Below are positions 1 through 7,040 of a DNA stretch of 64,000 nt, one piece after another (the stretch's first letter is position 1; every line of letters begins with the position of its first letter). The notes under the pieces are model-generated. The model saw only the letters and a program-made list of their open reading frames with translations, did not search any database and had not been told where the DNA came from. Location: contig NZ_VTQX01000006.1 in NCBI RefSeq assembly GCF_008764295.1, forward strand, positions 1 through 64,000. The letters run 5' to 3'. The translations under genes and the position numbers were made by a program. This DNA comes from Bacillus methanolicus. GTDB taxonomy: Bacteria; Bacillota; Bacilli; Bacillales; Cytobacillaceae.

Positions 1-47
1 ATCAAGATTTAGCCGGAGCGATTAACAATATTCAAGAACTTGATTAA
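1..47 (+). CDS. C-terminal end of an upstream prophage gene (partial)
   Basis: Reading from base 3, the codons give Q-D-L-A-G-A-I-N-N-I-Q-E-L-D followed by TAA at 45-47. A new gene with its own ribosome site starts 30 bases later on the same strand. This is probably the end of a protein encoded left of the window. Too little remains to name it. Confidence 0.5.
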   Translation, partial: QDLAGAINNIQELD

Positions 48-76
48 GTAAACAAAAGATAGATGGAGTGAAGTAA

Positions 77-286
77 ATGAGAAAAAAACCATTAATGAAA
101 TATGCGTGTATGCAATGCGAAAGTGAAATGGTAACTCAAATACAGACAAAGGAAAAAGAAATAAAAATGTCTTGTCCATTCTGTCAGGGAGAAGTTCAGG
201 CAGTAGCTGGTCCGTGTGATGATAATGAGTTATTAAATGAAATGGGTTGTCTATATCCAAGTGGATTACAAGTTAGACCCAGTTAA
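77..286 (+). CDS. Small zinc-ribbon-like prophage protein
   Basis: A 69-residue protein preceded by GGAGTGAAGTAA. It has two cysteine pairs, C-M-Q-C near residues 11-14 and C-P-F-C near 33-36, spaced as in a zinc ribbon, plus two later single cysteines. The middle segment is lysine and glutamate rich. No family is recognised. It follows the partial gene at the window edge in the same direction and may belong to its operon. A zinc-binding role is inferred only from the cysteine spacing. Confidence 0.55.
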   Translation: MRKKPLMKYACMQCESEMVTQIQTKEKEIKMSCPFCQGEVQAVAGPCDDNELLNEMGCLYPSGLQVRPS

Positions 287-307
287 ATAGAAAGGATGCT
301 ATCCACT

Positions 308-502
308 CTAAGATAGCATCCGGGCTTTCTTTCTCTCGATTATTTGCTCATACTTTAATCCTTTTATGATTAATTCAGCAATTGCTTGAGAACGGTTATC
401 TTTTCGTTTACTGAAACGATAATCCTCAATTTTTTCTAACAAAATAGGTGTCAACGATATTGTAGTAGTTGGTTTAGATGAATCTTTTCGAATATGGGCC
501 AT
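308..502 (-). CDS. Ribbon-helix-helix DNA-binding protein
   Basis: A 64-residue basic protein starting at the ATG at 502-500, preceded on the minus strand by AAAGGAG. A longer open frame exists upstream but has no ribosome site. The N-terminal segment T-T-T-I-S-L-T can form a short beta strand. Two helices (I-L-L-E-K-I-E-D-Y and S-Q-A-I-A-E-L-I-I-K-G-L) follow, the CopG/Arc-type ribbon-helix-helix layout. It lies downstream of a second such gene on the same strand, so the two probably form a small operon acting on the switch region at 721-821. Its exact role in the prophage is unknown. Confidence 0.7.
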   Translation of the reverse strand: MAHIRKDSSKPTTTISLTPILLEKIEDYRFSKRKDNRSQAIAELIIKGLKYEQIIERKKARMLS

Positions 503-542
503 AGTGTATTCTCCTTTATTTTTAAAATTACGTAATACGTTA

Positions 543-704
543 TTAAGATTTGTCGTTTTCTTTATCTTCTTTAAGATGCTTATCAAGTAAAAATTCAATT
601 TCTTTTGCAATTGAACGCTTATTCTTTTCTGCTCGTTCTTTTATAATTTCAAAAAGTTCTTCATCCATTCTTAAAGTAAAACGTTTTTGTTCGTTTTTGG
701 TCAT
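543..704 (-). CDS. Arc-family ribbon-helix-helix repressor
   Basis: A 53-residue protein from the ATG at 704-702, with GAAAGGAG as ribosome site. The start M-T-K-N-E-Q-K-R-F-T-L-R-M-D followed by I-K-E-R-A-E-K-N-K-R-S-I-A-K-E-I matches the Arc-type strand-helix-helix pattern, in which the R-F-T-L-R strand reads the DNA major groove. It is divergent from the gene at 827-973, whose N-terminus is strikingly similar (K-K-R-F-T-L-R-L). The two proteins may compete for the same operators or form mixed dimers. Its own promoter (TTTACA, 17 bases, TATAAT on the minus strand) lies within the palindromic region. Confidence 0.75.
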   Translation of the reverse strand: MTKNEQKRFTLRMDEELFEIIKERAEKNKRSIAKEIEFLLDKHLKEDKENDKS

Positions 705-720
705 GTTTATGACTCCTTTC

Positions 721-821
721 ATTGTCTTTTTGACACCATTATAAAACATAATTAATGACTTGTAAAGACAATTGACGTCATAAACGAAAAATGGTAATAT
801 TATCTTATGGAGGTGACGTCA
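721..821. promoter_or_regulatory. Divergent promoter/operator region of the RHH regulators
   Basis: The sequence shows two exact copies of the 8-bp palindrome TGACGTCA, at 773-780 and 814-821, 41 bp apart (about four helical turns). The first overlaps the -35 (TTGACG at 772-777) of a rightward promoter whose -10 (TAATAT, 795-800) is 17 bp away. The second overlaps the ribosome site of the gene at 827. A separate 9-bp inverted repeat, ATTGTCTTT at 721-729 and AAAGACAAT at 764-772, brackets the leftward promoter (-35 TTTACA, -10 TATAAT). This looks like a small genetic switch. Confidence 0.65.
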
Positions 822-826
822 CTAAG

Positions 827-973
827 ATGACAAACAATGACAAGAAGAGGTTCACTTTGCGTCTAAATTCGGATATTTGTAAAAAGGTAGAAAAGGAGGC
901 GAAAGAACTGGGGCTTACGCAAAACGCTTATATTGTTATGGTTCTACACAAGGAATTAAAAGAAAAAGTCTGA
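827..973 (+). CDS. Arc-family ribbon-helix-helix regulator, divergent partner
   Basis: A 48-residue protein. The ATG at 827 is chosen because GGAGGTG lies 11 bases upstream and because this gives the usual short N-terminus before K-K-R-F-T-L-R-L. The strand is followed by D-I-C-K-K-V-E-K-E-A-K-E-L-G and T-Q-N-A-Y-I-V-M-V-L, two helices typical of Arc/Mnt-like proteins. It is transcribed towards the replication genes, opposite to the related gene at 543-704. The paired, divergent layout suggests opposing roles in early gene control. This is inferred from context only. Confidence 0.7.
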   Translation: MTNNDKKRFTLRLNSDICKKVEKEAKELGLTQNAYIVMVLHKELKEKV

Positions 974-1068
974 TGCTCGCAACATCAGACTCAAGGAAAC
1001 GTTCGTTTTTATTAGTATATTCCCTGCGGTCAATTATATACCTTATTTTTCATTTTGACCACAGGGAA
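966..1068. repeat. Hairpin plus long inverted repeat upstream of the replication gene
   Basis: A perfect hairpin, AGTCTGATG and CATCAGACT, overlaps the stop codon of the preceding gene at about 966-990 and may end or slow its transcript; no U-run follows directly. A second inverted repeat has 14-bp arms at 1020-1033 and 1055-1068 (TTCCCTGCGGTCAA against TTGACCACAGGGAA, one mismatch) separated by 21 AT-rich bases. The position, just before the initiator-like gene at 1098, would suit an operator or a replication origin element. Function is not shown. Confidence 0.5.
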
Positions 1069-1097
1069 CGTGTGTTCGGAATTGGGAGGGTGAAAAG

Positions 1098-1859
1098 ATG
1101 CAGAAAAATTACTTCGCTATTATCCCTGCAAATGTCCGATATGATAAAGATTTAACTCCTAATGCTAAGTTACTTTATGGAGAAATCACAGCATTGTGTA
1201 ATGAAAAAGGATTTTGCTGGGCTACAAATAATTACTTTTCTGAATTGTATGGTGTCAGTAAGAAATCAATATCCAAATGGATTAACCAGTTAATTCAAAA
1301 AGGATATGTATCTTCTGAAATTCAGTTCAAAGAGGGTAGTAAAGAAATCTTCCATAGGTATTTACGAATTGTTCCATACCCTACGGAAGAAAAGTTCCAT
1401 ACCCCTATGGAAGAAAAGGTTAAAGATAATAATACAGTTATTAATAATACATTGAATAATACAAAAGAATATAAACCTTCTCGTCGCAAACAAGTTTACG
1501 ACAAGGACAGCATTCACTATCAACTCGCCTTAAGATTATTTGAAAACATCTTAGCAAACAATCCAGATTTTAAAAAACCGAACCTACAGAATTGGGCTAA
1601 TGATGTTAGGTTGATGATAGAGAGAGATAACAGAACAGAAAAGCAGATTAGTTATTTAATGGATTGGGTGCAAAATGATTCTTTTTGGAAATCGAATATC
1701 TTGTCTGTGTCCAAGCTTAGAGACAAATTTGACCAGTTAGCAATGAGGGCTAAGGAAGAATCAGTGAAGAGAAGTAAACCTGTTGAGAATCACGTACCGA
1801 GAGCATATCAAAGTTTACAAGATTGGGCGTGTGAGGATGAACCGCAAAGAGATTATTAA
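1098..1859 (+). CDS. Phage replication initiator-like protein with N-terminal winged helix
   Basis: A 253-residue protein with GGGAGGGTG as ribosome site. Residues 1-85 (start Q-K-N-Y-F-A-I-I-P-A-N-V-R-Y-D) form the HTH_36-type winged helix seen at the N-terminus of many Gram-positive phage replication proteins; G-V-S-K-K-S-I-S-K-W-I-N is the recognition helix. An asparagine-rich linker near 110-130 leads to a C-terminal domain ending in L-S-V-S-K-L-R-D-K-F-D-Q-L, also typical of these initiators. A helicase-loader-like gene follows with a small overlap. It most likely binds the phage origin and recruits the host helicase. Confidence 0.75.
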   Translation: MQKNYFAIIPANVRYDKDLTPNAKLLYGEITALCNEKGFCWATNNYFSELYGVSKKSISKWINQLIQKGYVSSEIQFKEGSKEIFHRYLRIVPYPTEEKFHTPMEEKVKDNNTVINNTLNNTKEYKPSRRKQVYDKDSIHYQLALRLFENILANNPDFKKPNLQNWANDVRLMIERDNRTEKQISYLMDWVQNDSFWKSNILSVSKLRDKFDQLAMRAKEESVKRSKPVENHVPRAYQSLQDWACEDEPQRDY

Positions 1860-2349
1860 TTTACTAGGAATAGCAACAGCAAATTTTCCTAATATGCAAA
1901 ATAAAGAGATGACACCAACAGCTATATTATGGGAAAAGTCATTGTCTGACCTTTCGTATGAAGTAGCTGAAAAAGCAGTAATTAAAGTATTGTCTACATC
2001 ACGGTTTTTTCCAACTATTGCTGACATAAGAGAAGCTGCAGCACAAATAACACAACCGAGAACCCTAGACGCAATGGAAGCATGGGGATTAATAGGACAA
2101 GCTATTCGGAAGTATGGATTTTATCGACAAAAAGAAGCGATGGAGTCTCTGCCTGAAGATGTACGAGAAATGGTTAAGAGATTCACTTGGCGTGAACTGT
2201 GTTTGAGTGAAGAACCAGAAATCTTGAGGGCGCAATTTAGAAAAGCGTGGGAAATCCAAAGTAAACGAGCAACTGAATTAAAAGCTTTGCCTATTGATAT
2301 AAGAAATCTTATTGAAGGGGTTTCAGAAGGGATGAAGCTAATTGAGTAG
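1837..2349 (+). CDS. Replicative helicase loader/inhibitor, G39P-like
   Basis: A 170-residue protein from the ATG at 1837; longer starts would run deep into the previous gene. The N-terminal half (K-E-I-I-N-L-L-G-I-A-T-A-N-F-P, then T-A-I-L-W-E-K-S-L-S-D-L-S and F-F-P-T-I-A-D-I-R-E-A) is the helical domain of the loader_inhibitor family named after SPP1 gene 39 protein, which binds the replicative helicase and delivers it to the initiator. The order initiator then loader fits. The C-terminal region is less conserved. No Walker motifs are present, so it is not a DnaC-type ATPase. Confidence 0.7.
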   Translation: MNRKEIINLLGIATANFPNMQNKEMTPTAILWEKSLSDLSYEVAEKAVIKVLSTSRFFPTIADIREAAAQITQPRTLDAMEAWGLIGQAIRKYGFYRQKEAMESLPEDVREMVKRFTWRELCLSEEPEILRAQFRKAWEIQSKRATELKALPIDIRNLIEGVSEGMKLIE

Positions 2350-2626
2350 TGAAATAACTTTCGAAAAGCAGAACAAGGCACGGATGGAGAATTACTACCT
2401 GCGTAATCGAAGAAATATTATTTATACATCACTAGAAGAAATCGAGGACACTGATTGGTTTTGGTGTCCTTCCGAGATAGAGAAGTTCGATAATTTATGG
2501 AATGAAGGTAAGCCAATTAAAGAAATGGCTCGAGAATTGAACCGTTCAGAAATCGCAGTATTTTTACAGTCTTTAGATAGGATTTATAGAGGGAAAATAA
2601 AACCAAGAGATTGGAGGATATGGTAA
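2342..2626 (+). CDS. Hypothetical prophage protein, HTH-like C-terminal half
   Basis: A 94-residue frame starting at TTG 2342, overlapping the end of the loader gene; ATG 2384 is an alternative start. No clear ribosome site supports either. Residues about 45-80 (E-I-E-K-F-D-N-L-W-N-E-G-K-P-I-K-E-M-A-R then L-N-R-S-E-I-A-V) resemble a helix-turn-helix of the kind that senses 'how far from the next gene' repeats in small phage regulators. The product is unknown. Tight coupling to both neighbours supports that it is a real gene. Confidence 0.55.
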   Translation: MSSEITFEKQNKARMENYYLRNRRNIIYTSLEEIEDTDWFWCPSEIEKFDNLWNEGKPIKEMARELNRSEIAVFLQSLDRIYRGKIKPRDWRIW

Positions 2627-2952
2627 TGAATATAAATTTTGAAAATGATCTTCGCCATAATATTAGTGACAAAATGCTTCGTAATCTTAAAAAAGTATCC
2701 TACAAACAAGACGATTTCGGTATGGATAAGTACCAAGAACCACTTCATCCCAGTTACAACTATAACTGGATAAGTATGACCATAGAAGAGTTGTCAGATG
2801 CGCTGAAATATTTGCAATGTGAAATGGATCGGAAATCAGATGTAATAAAACTGTTAAAAGCTGCGACTCATCAAGAAAGTGTGGGAGAACTTAAAGAGTA
2901 CATCAAAACAGTTCTTGAAATATTGGAGCTTGATGGTACTGGGAAGGAGTAA
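2626..2952 (+). CDS. Hypothetical prophage protein
   Basis: A 108-residue acidic protein. ATG 2626 is chosen because TTGGAGG precedes it at a good distance and it overlaps the previous stop as TAATG. The C-terminal half is predicted to be mostly helical (I-E-E-L-S-D-A-L-K-Y-L-Q-C-E-M and L-K-E-Y-I-K-T-V-L-E-I-L-E-L). It is not recognised. It sits directly before the sigma factor gene with only three bases between stop and start, so it is probably co-translated with it. Confidence 0.6.
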   Translation: MNINFENDLRHNISDKMLRNLKKVSYKQDDFGMDKYQEPLHPSYNYNWISMTIEELSDALKYLQCEMDRKSDVIKLLKAATHQESVGELKEYIKTVLEILELDGTGKE

Positions 2953-2955
2953 GAC

Positions 2956-4116
2956 ATGTTAGTAGCCGAACAAGTACCAACAGTTGAAGAACTAGTAAAG
3001 GAAAACGAAAGACTTGTTCACTACGTTGTAAAGAGATACATCAAGAGAGGAAAAATGTTAAACATCGATTATGATGACTTGGTGAGTGAGGGTATGATTG
3101 GTCTTTTGAAAGCAATTGAGAGGTTCGATGAATCTTATGGAGTTAAATTCTCTACTTATGCTGTTCCAATGATACAAGGTAATATTCAAAGGTTTTTAAG
3201 AGATATTAATCCTGGGGCAAAATATCCAAGAAAAATAAAGGAAATAGCCAATAAATTAAATGGTGATGAATCTGTTGAAGAAATTTGTGATTTATTTGGT
3301 GTAACTGAAGAATTAGCGAAAGATGTATTGGGATTCAAACGAAATTCGTATGCAGTCTCTTTAAACAAGCCTACAGGTGATGATGAAGGAAAACAAACGA
3401 CTATTGAAGATTTAGTTCCATCCGAAGATGATTTTTCGAGTGTGTATGTGGAGGAATTTTTTAATGTACTGGATGATGAAAAATTAAAAACTATTGTTAA
3501 TGGTGTTATGTCAGGTAAAACACAAAGTGAAATTGGACAGGAAATAGGTGTTAGTCAAGTTCAAGTTTCAAGATTATTAAAAAATATTCAACAAAAATAT
3601 TTGGATTTTGAGAAAGGGGAATTGGTTGTGAAGAAAGCAAATATTACTGAAAAAAATTATTTAGACTTAAAATCTCAAGGTCTTAAAGATAAAGAAATAT
3701 GCGAGAAATTCAGTATTTCACTTGCTACTCTGTACAATTACAAAAAAACTTGGAAGCAATCACAACCAGAAGTAAAGATAAAAACAAGTGATAAAGAAAA
3801 TGAATTACATTTATTAATTAAACAGTTGAAAGAAAAACTCGAAAAAAAGGAAATAGAGGGAACGGAGAAAGATACTCTGATTTCTAAACTCGAAGCGAAA
3901 ATAAAGGAGTTGGAGGGGATAGGTTCTGCTTGTGATGATGTGGAATATGAACTTAATTCGGTTGTGGAAGAAAGAGAAGAATTGCAAAAACAAGTTTGTC
4001 TCAATAGTTATACAATCGAAAATCAAAAGAAACGGATATCAGACTTAGGGAAAACACTTGAAAAGTACGAAGAAGAAAACAGAGTCTTGAGAAAGCTTGT
4101 TGCTTTATGGGCATAG
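2956..4116 (+). CDS. Phage sigma-70 factor of the SigB/F/G type with C-terminal HTH and coiled-coil extension
   Basis: The 386-residue product begins with sigma region 2 (residues 14-83: D-Y-D-D-L-V-S-E-G-M-I-G-L-L-K-A-I-E-R-F and F-S-T-Y-A-V-P-M-I-Q-G-N-I-Q-R), which most resembles the sporulation and general-stress sigmas SigF, SigG and SigB. Region 3 is near 93-150 and region 4 near 168-215 with the HTH T-Q-S-E-I-G-Q-E-I-G-V-S. Normal SigF/G proteins end here, near 250 residues. This one continues with a second HTH (231-265) and a glutamate/lysine heptad coiled coil (about 276-380). It may direct host RNA polymerase to phage or sporulation promoters; the extension may hold a partner. The fusion is intact, without frameshift. 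Confidence 0.85.
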   Translation: MLVAEQVPTVEELVKENERLVHYVVKRYIKRGKMLNIDYDDLVSEGMIGLLKAIERFDESYGVKFSTYAVPMIQGNIQRFLRDINPGAKYPRKIKEIANKLNGDESVEEICDLFGVTEELAKDVLGFKRNSYAVSLNKPTGDDEGKQTTIEDLVPSEDDFSSVYVEEFFNVLDDEKLKTIVNGVMSGKTQSEIGQEIGVSQVQVSRLLKNIQQKYLDFEKGELVVKKANITEKNYLDLKSQGLKDKEICEKFSISLATLYNYKKTWKQSQPEVKIKTSDKENELHLLIKQLKEKLEKKEIEGTEKDTLISKLEAKIKELEGIGSACDDVEYELNSVVEEREELQKQVCLNSYTIENQKKRISDLGKTLEKYEEENRVLRKLVALWA

Positions 4117-4517
4117 AGTTCAGTCCATATCCAAAGAGTAAGCAGTTGAAAAGAAGAACTACTCCTACTAAAAAGGTACGAACCAAAATTACGGATAAAG
4201 AGTACAATCGGATGATTGATGAGTTTGGAGAGTTTTGCGTGATGTGTGGTCGTACTCCAATTGAAGCGCATCACATTGTCTTTAGAAGTCATTTCGGTAG
4301 TGGCAATTGGAGAAACTTGGCTCCATTATGCGATAAGTGCCACAAGAAAGCGCATAGACAAAGAGAATTTGCTGATTTAATCAGGGATATGCGATCAGAG
4401 CGATTCGGTTCAAACTTTTGGAAAGATAAGTATTCATTGTATAAAGAAGGTCTTATACCGGACACAGAGGATGAAACATACGAGAGTTTTATGCTTGAAG
4501 AGGAAAAAAGACAATAA
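4107..4517 (+). CDS. HNH endonuclease-type protein
   Basis: A 136-residue basic protein overlapping the sigma gene by ten bases. The HNH core is C-V-M-C-G (about residues 46-50), A-H-H-I-V-F, then N-L-A-P-L-C-D-K-C-H-K-K-A-H: two cysteine pairs for zinc and the H-H and final H for catalysis. The N-terminus is rich in lysine and arginine. This small HNH type occurs in the early or recombination region of many phages. It lies far from the terminase genes, so a role in DNA packaging is less likely than in replication or recombination. Confidence 0.75.
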   Translation: MGIEFSPYPKSKQLKRRTTPTKKVRTKITDKEYNRMIDEFGEFCVMCGRTPIEAHHIVFRSHFGSGNWRNLAPLCDKCHKKAHRQREFADLIRDMRSERFGSNFWKDKYSLYKEGLIPDTEDETYESFMLEEEKRQ

Positions 4518-4587
4518 AACACCATTATAAATTATAAGTCAAATATGATATTTAACAAGAGAACATTTGTTTCGGAGGTAATGATAA

Positions 4588-4998
4588 ATGATTAATAACG
4601 TGACATTAGTTGGACGTCTAACAAAGGATGTGGAGCTTCGCTTTACTCCGTCAGGTAAAGGGGTAGCTACTGGAACGATAGCAGTAAACAGAAGTTTTAA
4701 AAATGCCAACGGAGAGCAAGAAACTGATTTTATAAATATTGTCATCTGGGGTCGTGCTGCCGAAAACACTGCAAATTTCACAAAGAAAGGTTCTCAAATT
4801 GGGTTAACAGGAAGAATCCAAACGAGGTCATATGACACTGACAACGGAAGAAGATACGTGACAGAAGTGGTTGCGGAATCCGTTCAGTTTTTGGAACCGA
4901 AGAATGGTCAACAACAAAACAATAAAAATAATCATTCTGCCGGCCCATTTGCTAGTGGTGGAAATATAGATATCGATGATTCAGATCTTCCCTTCTAA
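4588..4998 (+). CDS. ssb: Single-stranded DNA-binding protein
   Basis: The 136-residue protein starts [18 protein letters not shown], the usual SSB opening. The OB fold covers residues 1-105 and includes [14 protein letters not shown] short glutamine/asparagine-rich linker leads to the tail D-D-S-D-L-P-F, the conserved acidic tip that docks replication and repair proteins. TCGGAGG is the ribosome site. It belongs to the phage replication module and would coat single-stranded phage DNA. It is shorter than the host SSB, as is common in phages. Confidence 0.93.
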   Translation: MINNVTLVGRLTKDVELRFTPSGKGVATGTIAVNRSFKNANGEQETDFINIVIWGRAAENTANFTKKGSQIGLTGRIQTRSYDTDNGRRYVTEVVAESVQFLEPKNGQQQNNKNNHSAGPFASGGNIDIDDSDLPF

Positions 4999-5066
4999 AG
5001 GTGAGCAATATGTACTTTGAGGATGCAACCAAACAACAACTATTACAAATGGAAGGAGAAAGAAAC

Positions 5067-5588
5067 ATGAATCTAAGTAAACTCTTTGAAACTCAAAAGA
5101 TATTCAGAAACCGAATCAAATACGAAGGTGAAGATAGATTTGAAAAGCTAATCCTTGCTCTAATGGTGGAGCTGGGAGAATGTGCGAATGAATGGCGAGG
5201 GTTTAAGTTTTGGAGTAAGAACCAAGAGCCGAGAACAAAGGTTCAAGACCCTCATGCATATCCAATAGTTAATAAAAACCCACTTCTGGAAGAGTATGTG
5301 GACGGGCTCCATTTTATTCTTGAATTAGGGCTCGAGTATGAATTAAACGATTTTAAATACGCTGTATTTATTTGTGACAGTGTAGAAAAACAATTTATTT
5401 ACTTATACAGAGCTACAACGGATTTGTTTGCTCAGGATAGATTAGATCGTTCGTTGCATAATTACAGAAATTTAATTCAATTGTACTTTGGTTTGGGCGA
5501 AATGCTCGGCTTTACTTGGGAAGAAATCGAACAAGCCTATTACGAAAAGAACAAGGTGAATCATCATAGACAGGACGTGGGTTACTGA
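5067..5588 (+). CDS. Dimeric all-alpha dUTPase
   Basis: ATG 5067 is preferred over the upstream in-frame GTG 5001 because GGAAGGAG precedes it at the right distance and M-N-L-S-K-L-F is the usual family start. The 173-residue protein has the metal-binding motif E-L-G-E-C-A-N-E-W-R near residues 33-42 and E-Y-V-D-G-L-H-F near 75-82, the E-x-x-x and E-x-x-D pairs of the dUTPase_2 family related to MazG-type enzymes. It would hydrolyse dUTP to dUMP, lowering uracil in phage DNA and feeding thymidylate synthesis. Confidence 0.85.
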   Translation: MNLSKLFETQKIFRNRIKYEGEDRFEKLILALMVELGECANEWRGFKFWSKNQEPRTKVQDPHAYPIVNKNPLLEEYVDGLHFILELGLEYELNDFKYAVFICDSVEKQFIYLYRATTDLFAQDRLDRSLHNYRNLIQLYFGLGEMLGFTWEEIEQAYYEKNKVNHHRQDVGY

Positions 5589-5710
5589 TGAATAAAGAAG
5601 AATTAATCACTGTTATCTTGTTATGGACAAGATTTAGCGAAGAGTATTTAAGGGGATTGAGCAAGAAAGAACTAGAGAAAATTTATCAGGAGCGTGTGGA
5701 ACGTGGGTAA
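5588..5710 (+). CDS. Small hypothetical protein, 40 residues
   Basis: ATG 5588 overlaps the dUTPase stop in the form TGATG, a sign of coupled translation. The product begins M-N-K-E-E-L-I-T-V-I-L-L-W and ends R-V-E-R-G; it is a single amphipathic helical peptide. The next gene starts inside its last codons. It is too short to assign. The tight overlap at both ends is the main evidence for it. Confidence 0.5.
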   Translation: MNKEELITVILLWTRFSEEYLRGLSKKELEKIYQERVERG

Positions 5711-6131
5711 AATCGCTTCAAGAAAAGTAGTTATTGACAATATCGAGTTTGATAGTTTAACAGAAGCAGAATTCTATATGTATTTAAAAAATCGTAATGA
5801 TGTCGAAGCGATTTATCTACAACCTCAGTTCACCCTATTAGAACCATTTGAAATTAGTTGTGGCCGTTGTTACATGGGAAAAGTTAAATCTCCAAAAACA
5901 GGAAAAATGATTAAGTGTAAAACTTGTGGAGGAACCGGTGTAAGAACACGCCAAGCATGGACATATAAGGCTGATTTTGAAGTATGGTATAAGGATGGGG
6001 AAATTGCTGTAATTGATGTAAAAGGATTTGCTAATGAACGATTCCCTTTAGTTCGAAAAATGTTCGAAAATAAATTCAAACATGAATTACTGGTTGTAAA
6101 AAAAACCAAAACAGGGTGGAAATATGTTTAA
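5703..6131 (+). CDS. DUF1064-family nuclease-like protein with zinc-ribbon insert
   Basis: GTG 5703 is chosen, ten bases after AGGAG; GTG 5694 is too close to it. The 142-residue product starts like DUF1064 phage proteins (R-K-V-V-I-D-N-I-E-F-D-S-L-T-E-A-E-F-Y), where the E and the later D-F-E-V-W and V-I-D-V-K-G are the acid and lysine residues of a PD-(D/E)xK nuclease fold. Between them lie C-G-R-C and C-K-T-C-G-G, a DnaJ-like zinc knuckle inserted at about residues 53-80. The family is often found next to SSB and recombination genes in Firmicute phages. A DNA-processing role is inferred. Confidence 0.7.
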   Translation: MGKIASRKVVIDNIEFDSLTEAEFYMYLKNRNDVEAIYLQPQFTLLEPFEISCGRCYMGKVKSPKTGKMIKCKTCGGTGVRTRQAWTYKADFEVWYKDGEIAVIDVKGFANERFPLVRKMFENKFKHELLVVKKTKTGWKYV

Positions 6132-6145
6132 GGAGCTGGTAAAGG

Positions 6146-6547
6146 ATGGCTCAAAAGAAGGATTGGACTGAAGAATATCTTGTAGAACTGGTTAAGTATA
6201 ACAGCATGTTAAAAGAGATACCCTTAGAAAGTCGTATCCAACGAATTGAAGTATTATCCAAGCAATTGGTTTTAATCGGGAAGTTAGCAGCTGAGTTTTC
6301 AGAACGGTACAAAAAAATATACGCTACTCGCAAAAGAGTATATGCAGAAGCTGAGATAGCGGCACCTAAAAATAAACAAGCTCATGCGGAGTTAGCAGTA
6401 ACAGAACTAAGGGAAGAAGAAGCACAAGCTTACGGAAATATGAAACGGTGGAGCAATGCTTTCGAAAGCACGAAAGAAGAAATTAACGCATTAAAGTACA
6501 AAGTTAAAATTGATATAGAGGATGGTTCGTCAAGGAGGGGTAGTTAG
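6146..6547 (+). CDS. Hypothetical prophage protein, helical
   Basis: A 133-residue charged protein with AAGGAG upstream of ATG 6146. Residues about 25-115 are predicted to form long helices with many alanine, glutamate and lysine residues (for example R-K-R-V-Y-A-E-A-E-I-A-A, then A-H-A-E-L-A-V-T-E-L-R-E-E-E-A), so a coiled coil is likely. The gene ends one base into the late activator gene. The function is unknown; the position just before the late regulator is shared with other phage hypothetical proteins. Confidence 0.6.
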   Translation: MAQKKDWTEEYLVELVKYNSMLKEIPLESRIQRIEVLSKQLVLIGKLAAEFSERYKKIYATRKRVYAEAEIAAPKNKQAHAELAVTELREEEAQAYGNMKRWSNAFESTKEEINALKYKVKIDIEDGSSRRGS

Positions 6548-6975
6548 TGACGACGGCAGTTAAATTAAAAAAAGCAACCTTCAAACACATAGAATCAGAA
6601 CTATACAGTTATCACGACACCTTAAGAGAAATCGAAGAACTAAGAAAAAACATCATGTTCACGAGGGAAAATGATGATGAGAATATTGGTGGTGGAAGAA
6701 GTTCTTTTGTTTCTTCTCCTACAGAACGGACGGCTACAAGACTTGTCACTCATAAAAAATTGAATCGTCTTGAAGAGGTAGCGAATGCGATTCAAAAAGT
6801 TTACACAGGATTGCCGGAGGATTATCAAAAGTTAGTTAGATTGAAATACTGGACAAGGCCGCAATTAAAAACATGGGAGGGGATAGCAAAAGAAATCCCA
6901 GTGAGCAGAAGAACAGCTTTTAACATGAGGGATGAAATAATTAATTTGATTGGTGAAGTTTTGGGATGGAGATGA
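6547..6975 (+). CDS. RinA/ArpU-type late transcription activator
   Basis: GTG 6547 follows AAGGAGGGG. The 142-residue protein starts with F-K-H-I-E-S-E-L-Y-S-Y-H-D-T-L-R-E-I-E-E-L and has a sigma region 4-like C-terminus: L-V-R-L-K-Y-W near 105, then T-W-E-G-I-A-K-E-I-P-V-S-R-R-T-A-F-N, a helix-turn-helix. This is the RinA/ArpU family of staphylococcal, enterococcal and Bacillus phages, which turns on packaging, structural and lysis genes. It is the last gene before the non-coding region with tandem TTGCACT motifs and the packaging operon, exactly where a late activator is expected. Confidence 0.8.
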   Translation: MTTAVKLKKATFKHIESELYSYHDTLREIEELRKNIMFTRENDDENIGGGRSSFVSSPTERTATRLVTHKKLNRLEEVANAIQKVYTGLPEDYQKLVRLKYWTRPQLKTWEGIAKEIPVSRRTAFNMRDEIINLIGEVLGWR

Positions 6976-6979
6976 AACG

Positions 6980-7026
6980 TTGCACTATTATTGCACTTTT
7001 GGGCTAATTTACCATGATATTATGAT
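6980..7026 (+). promoter_or_regulatory. Probable late promoter with tandem activator sites
   Basis: Two copies of TTGCACT, at 6980-6986 and 6991-6997, are 11 bp apart, one helical turn, which is typical of an activator binding to one DNA face. TATTAT and TATGAT at about 7018-7026 can serve as a -10, without a well-placed -35, as expected for an activated promoter. The region lies just after the RinA-like gene and before the packaging genes. Assignment is inferred from layout. Confidence 0.45.
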
Positions 7027-7040
7027 AGTGTAAGGAAAAT

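Noticed and set aside
973-1155. A 60-codon frame across the inverted repeat and the initiator start
   Set aside because: No ribosome site, overlaps the well-supported initiator gene in another frame, and covers a long inverted repeat.
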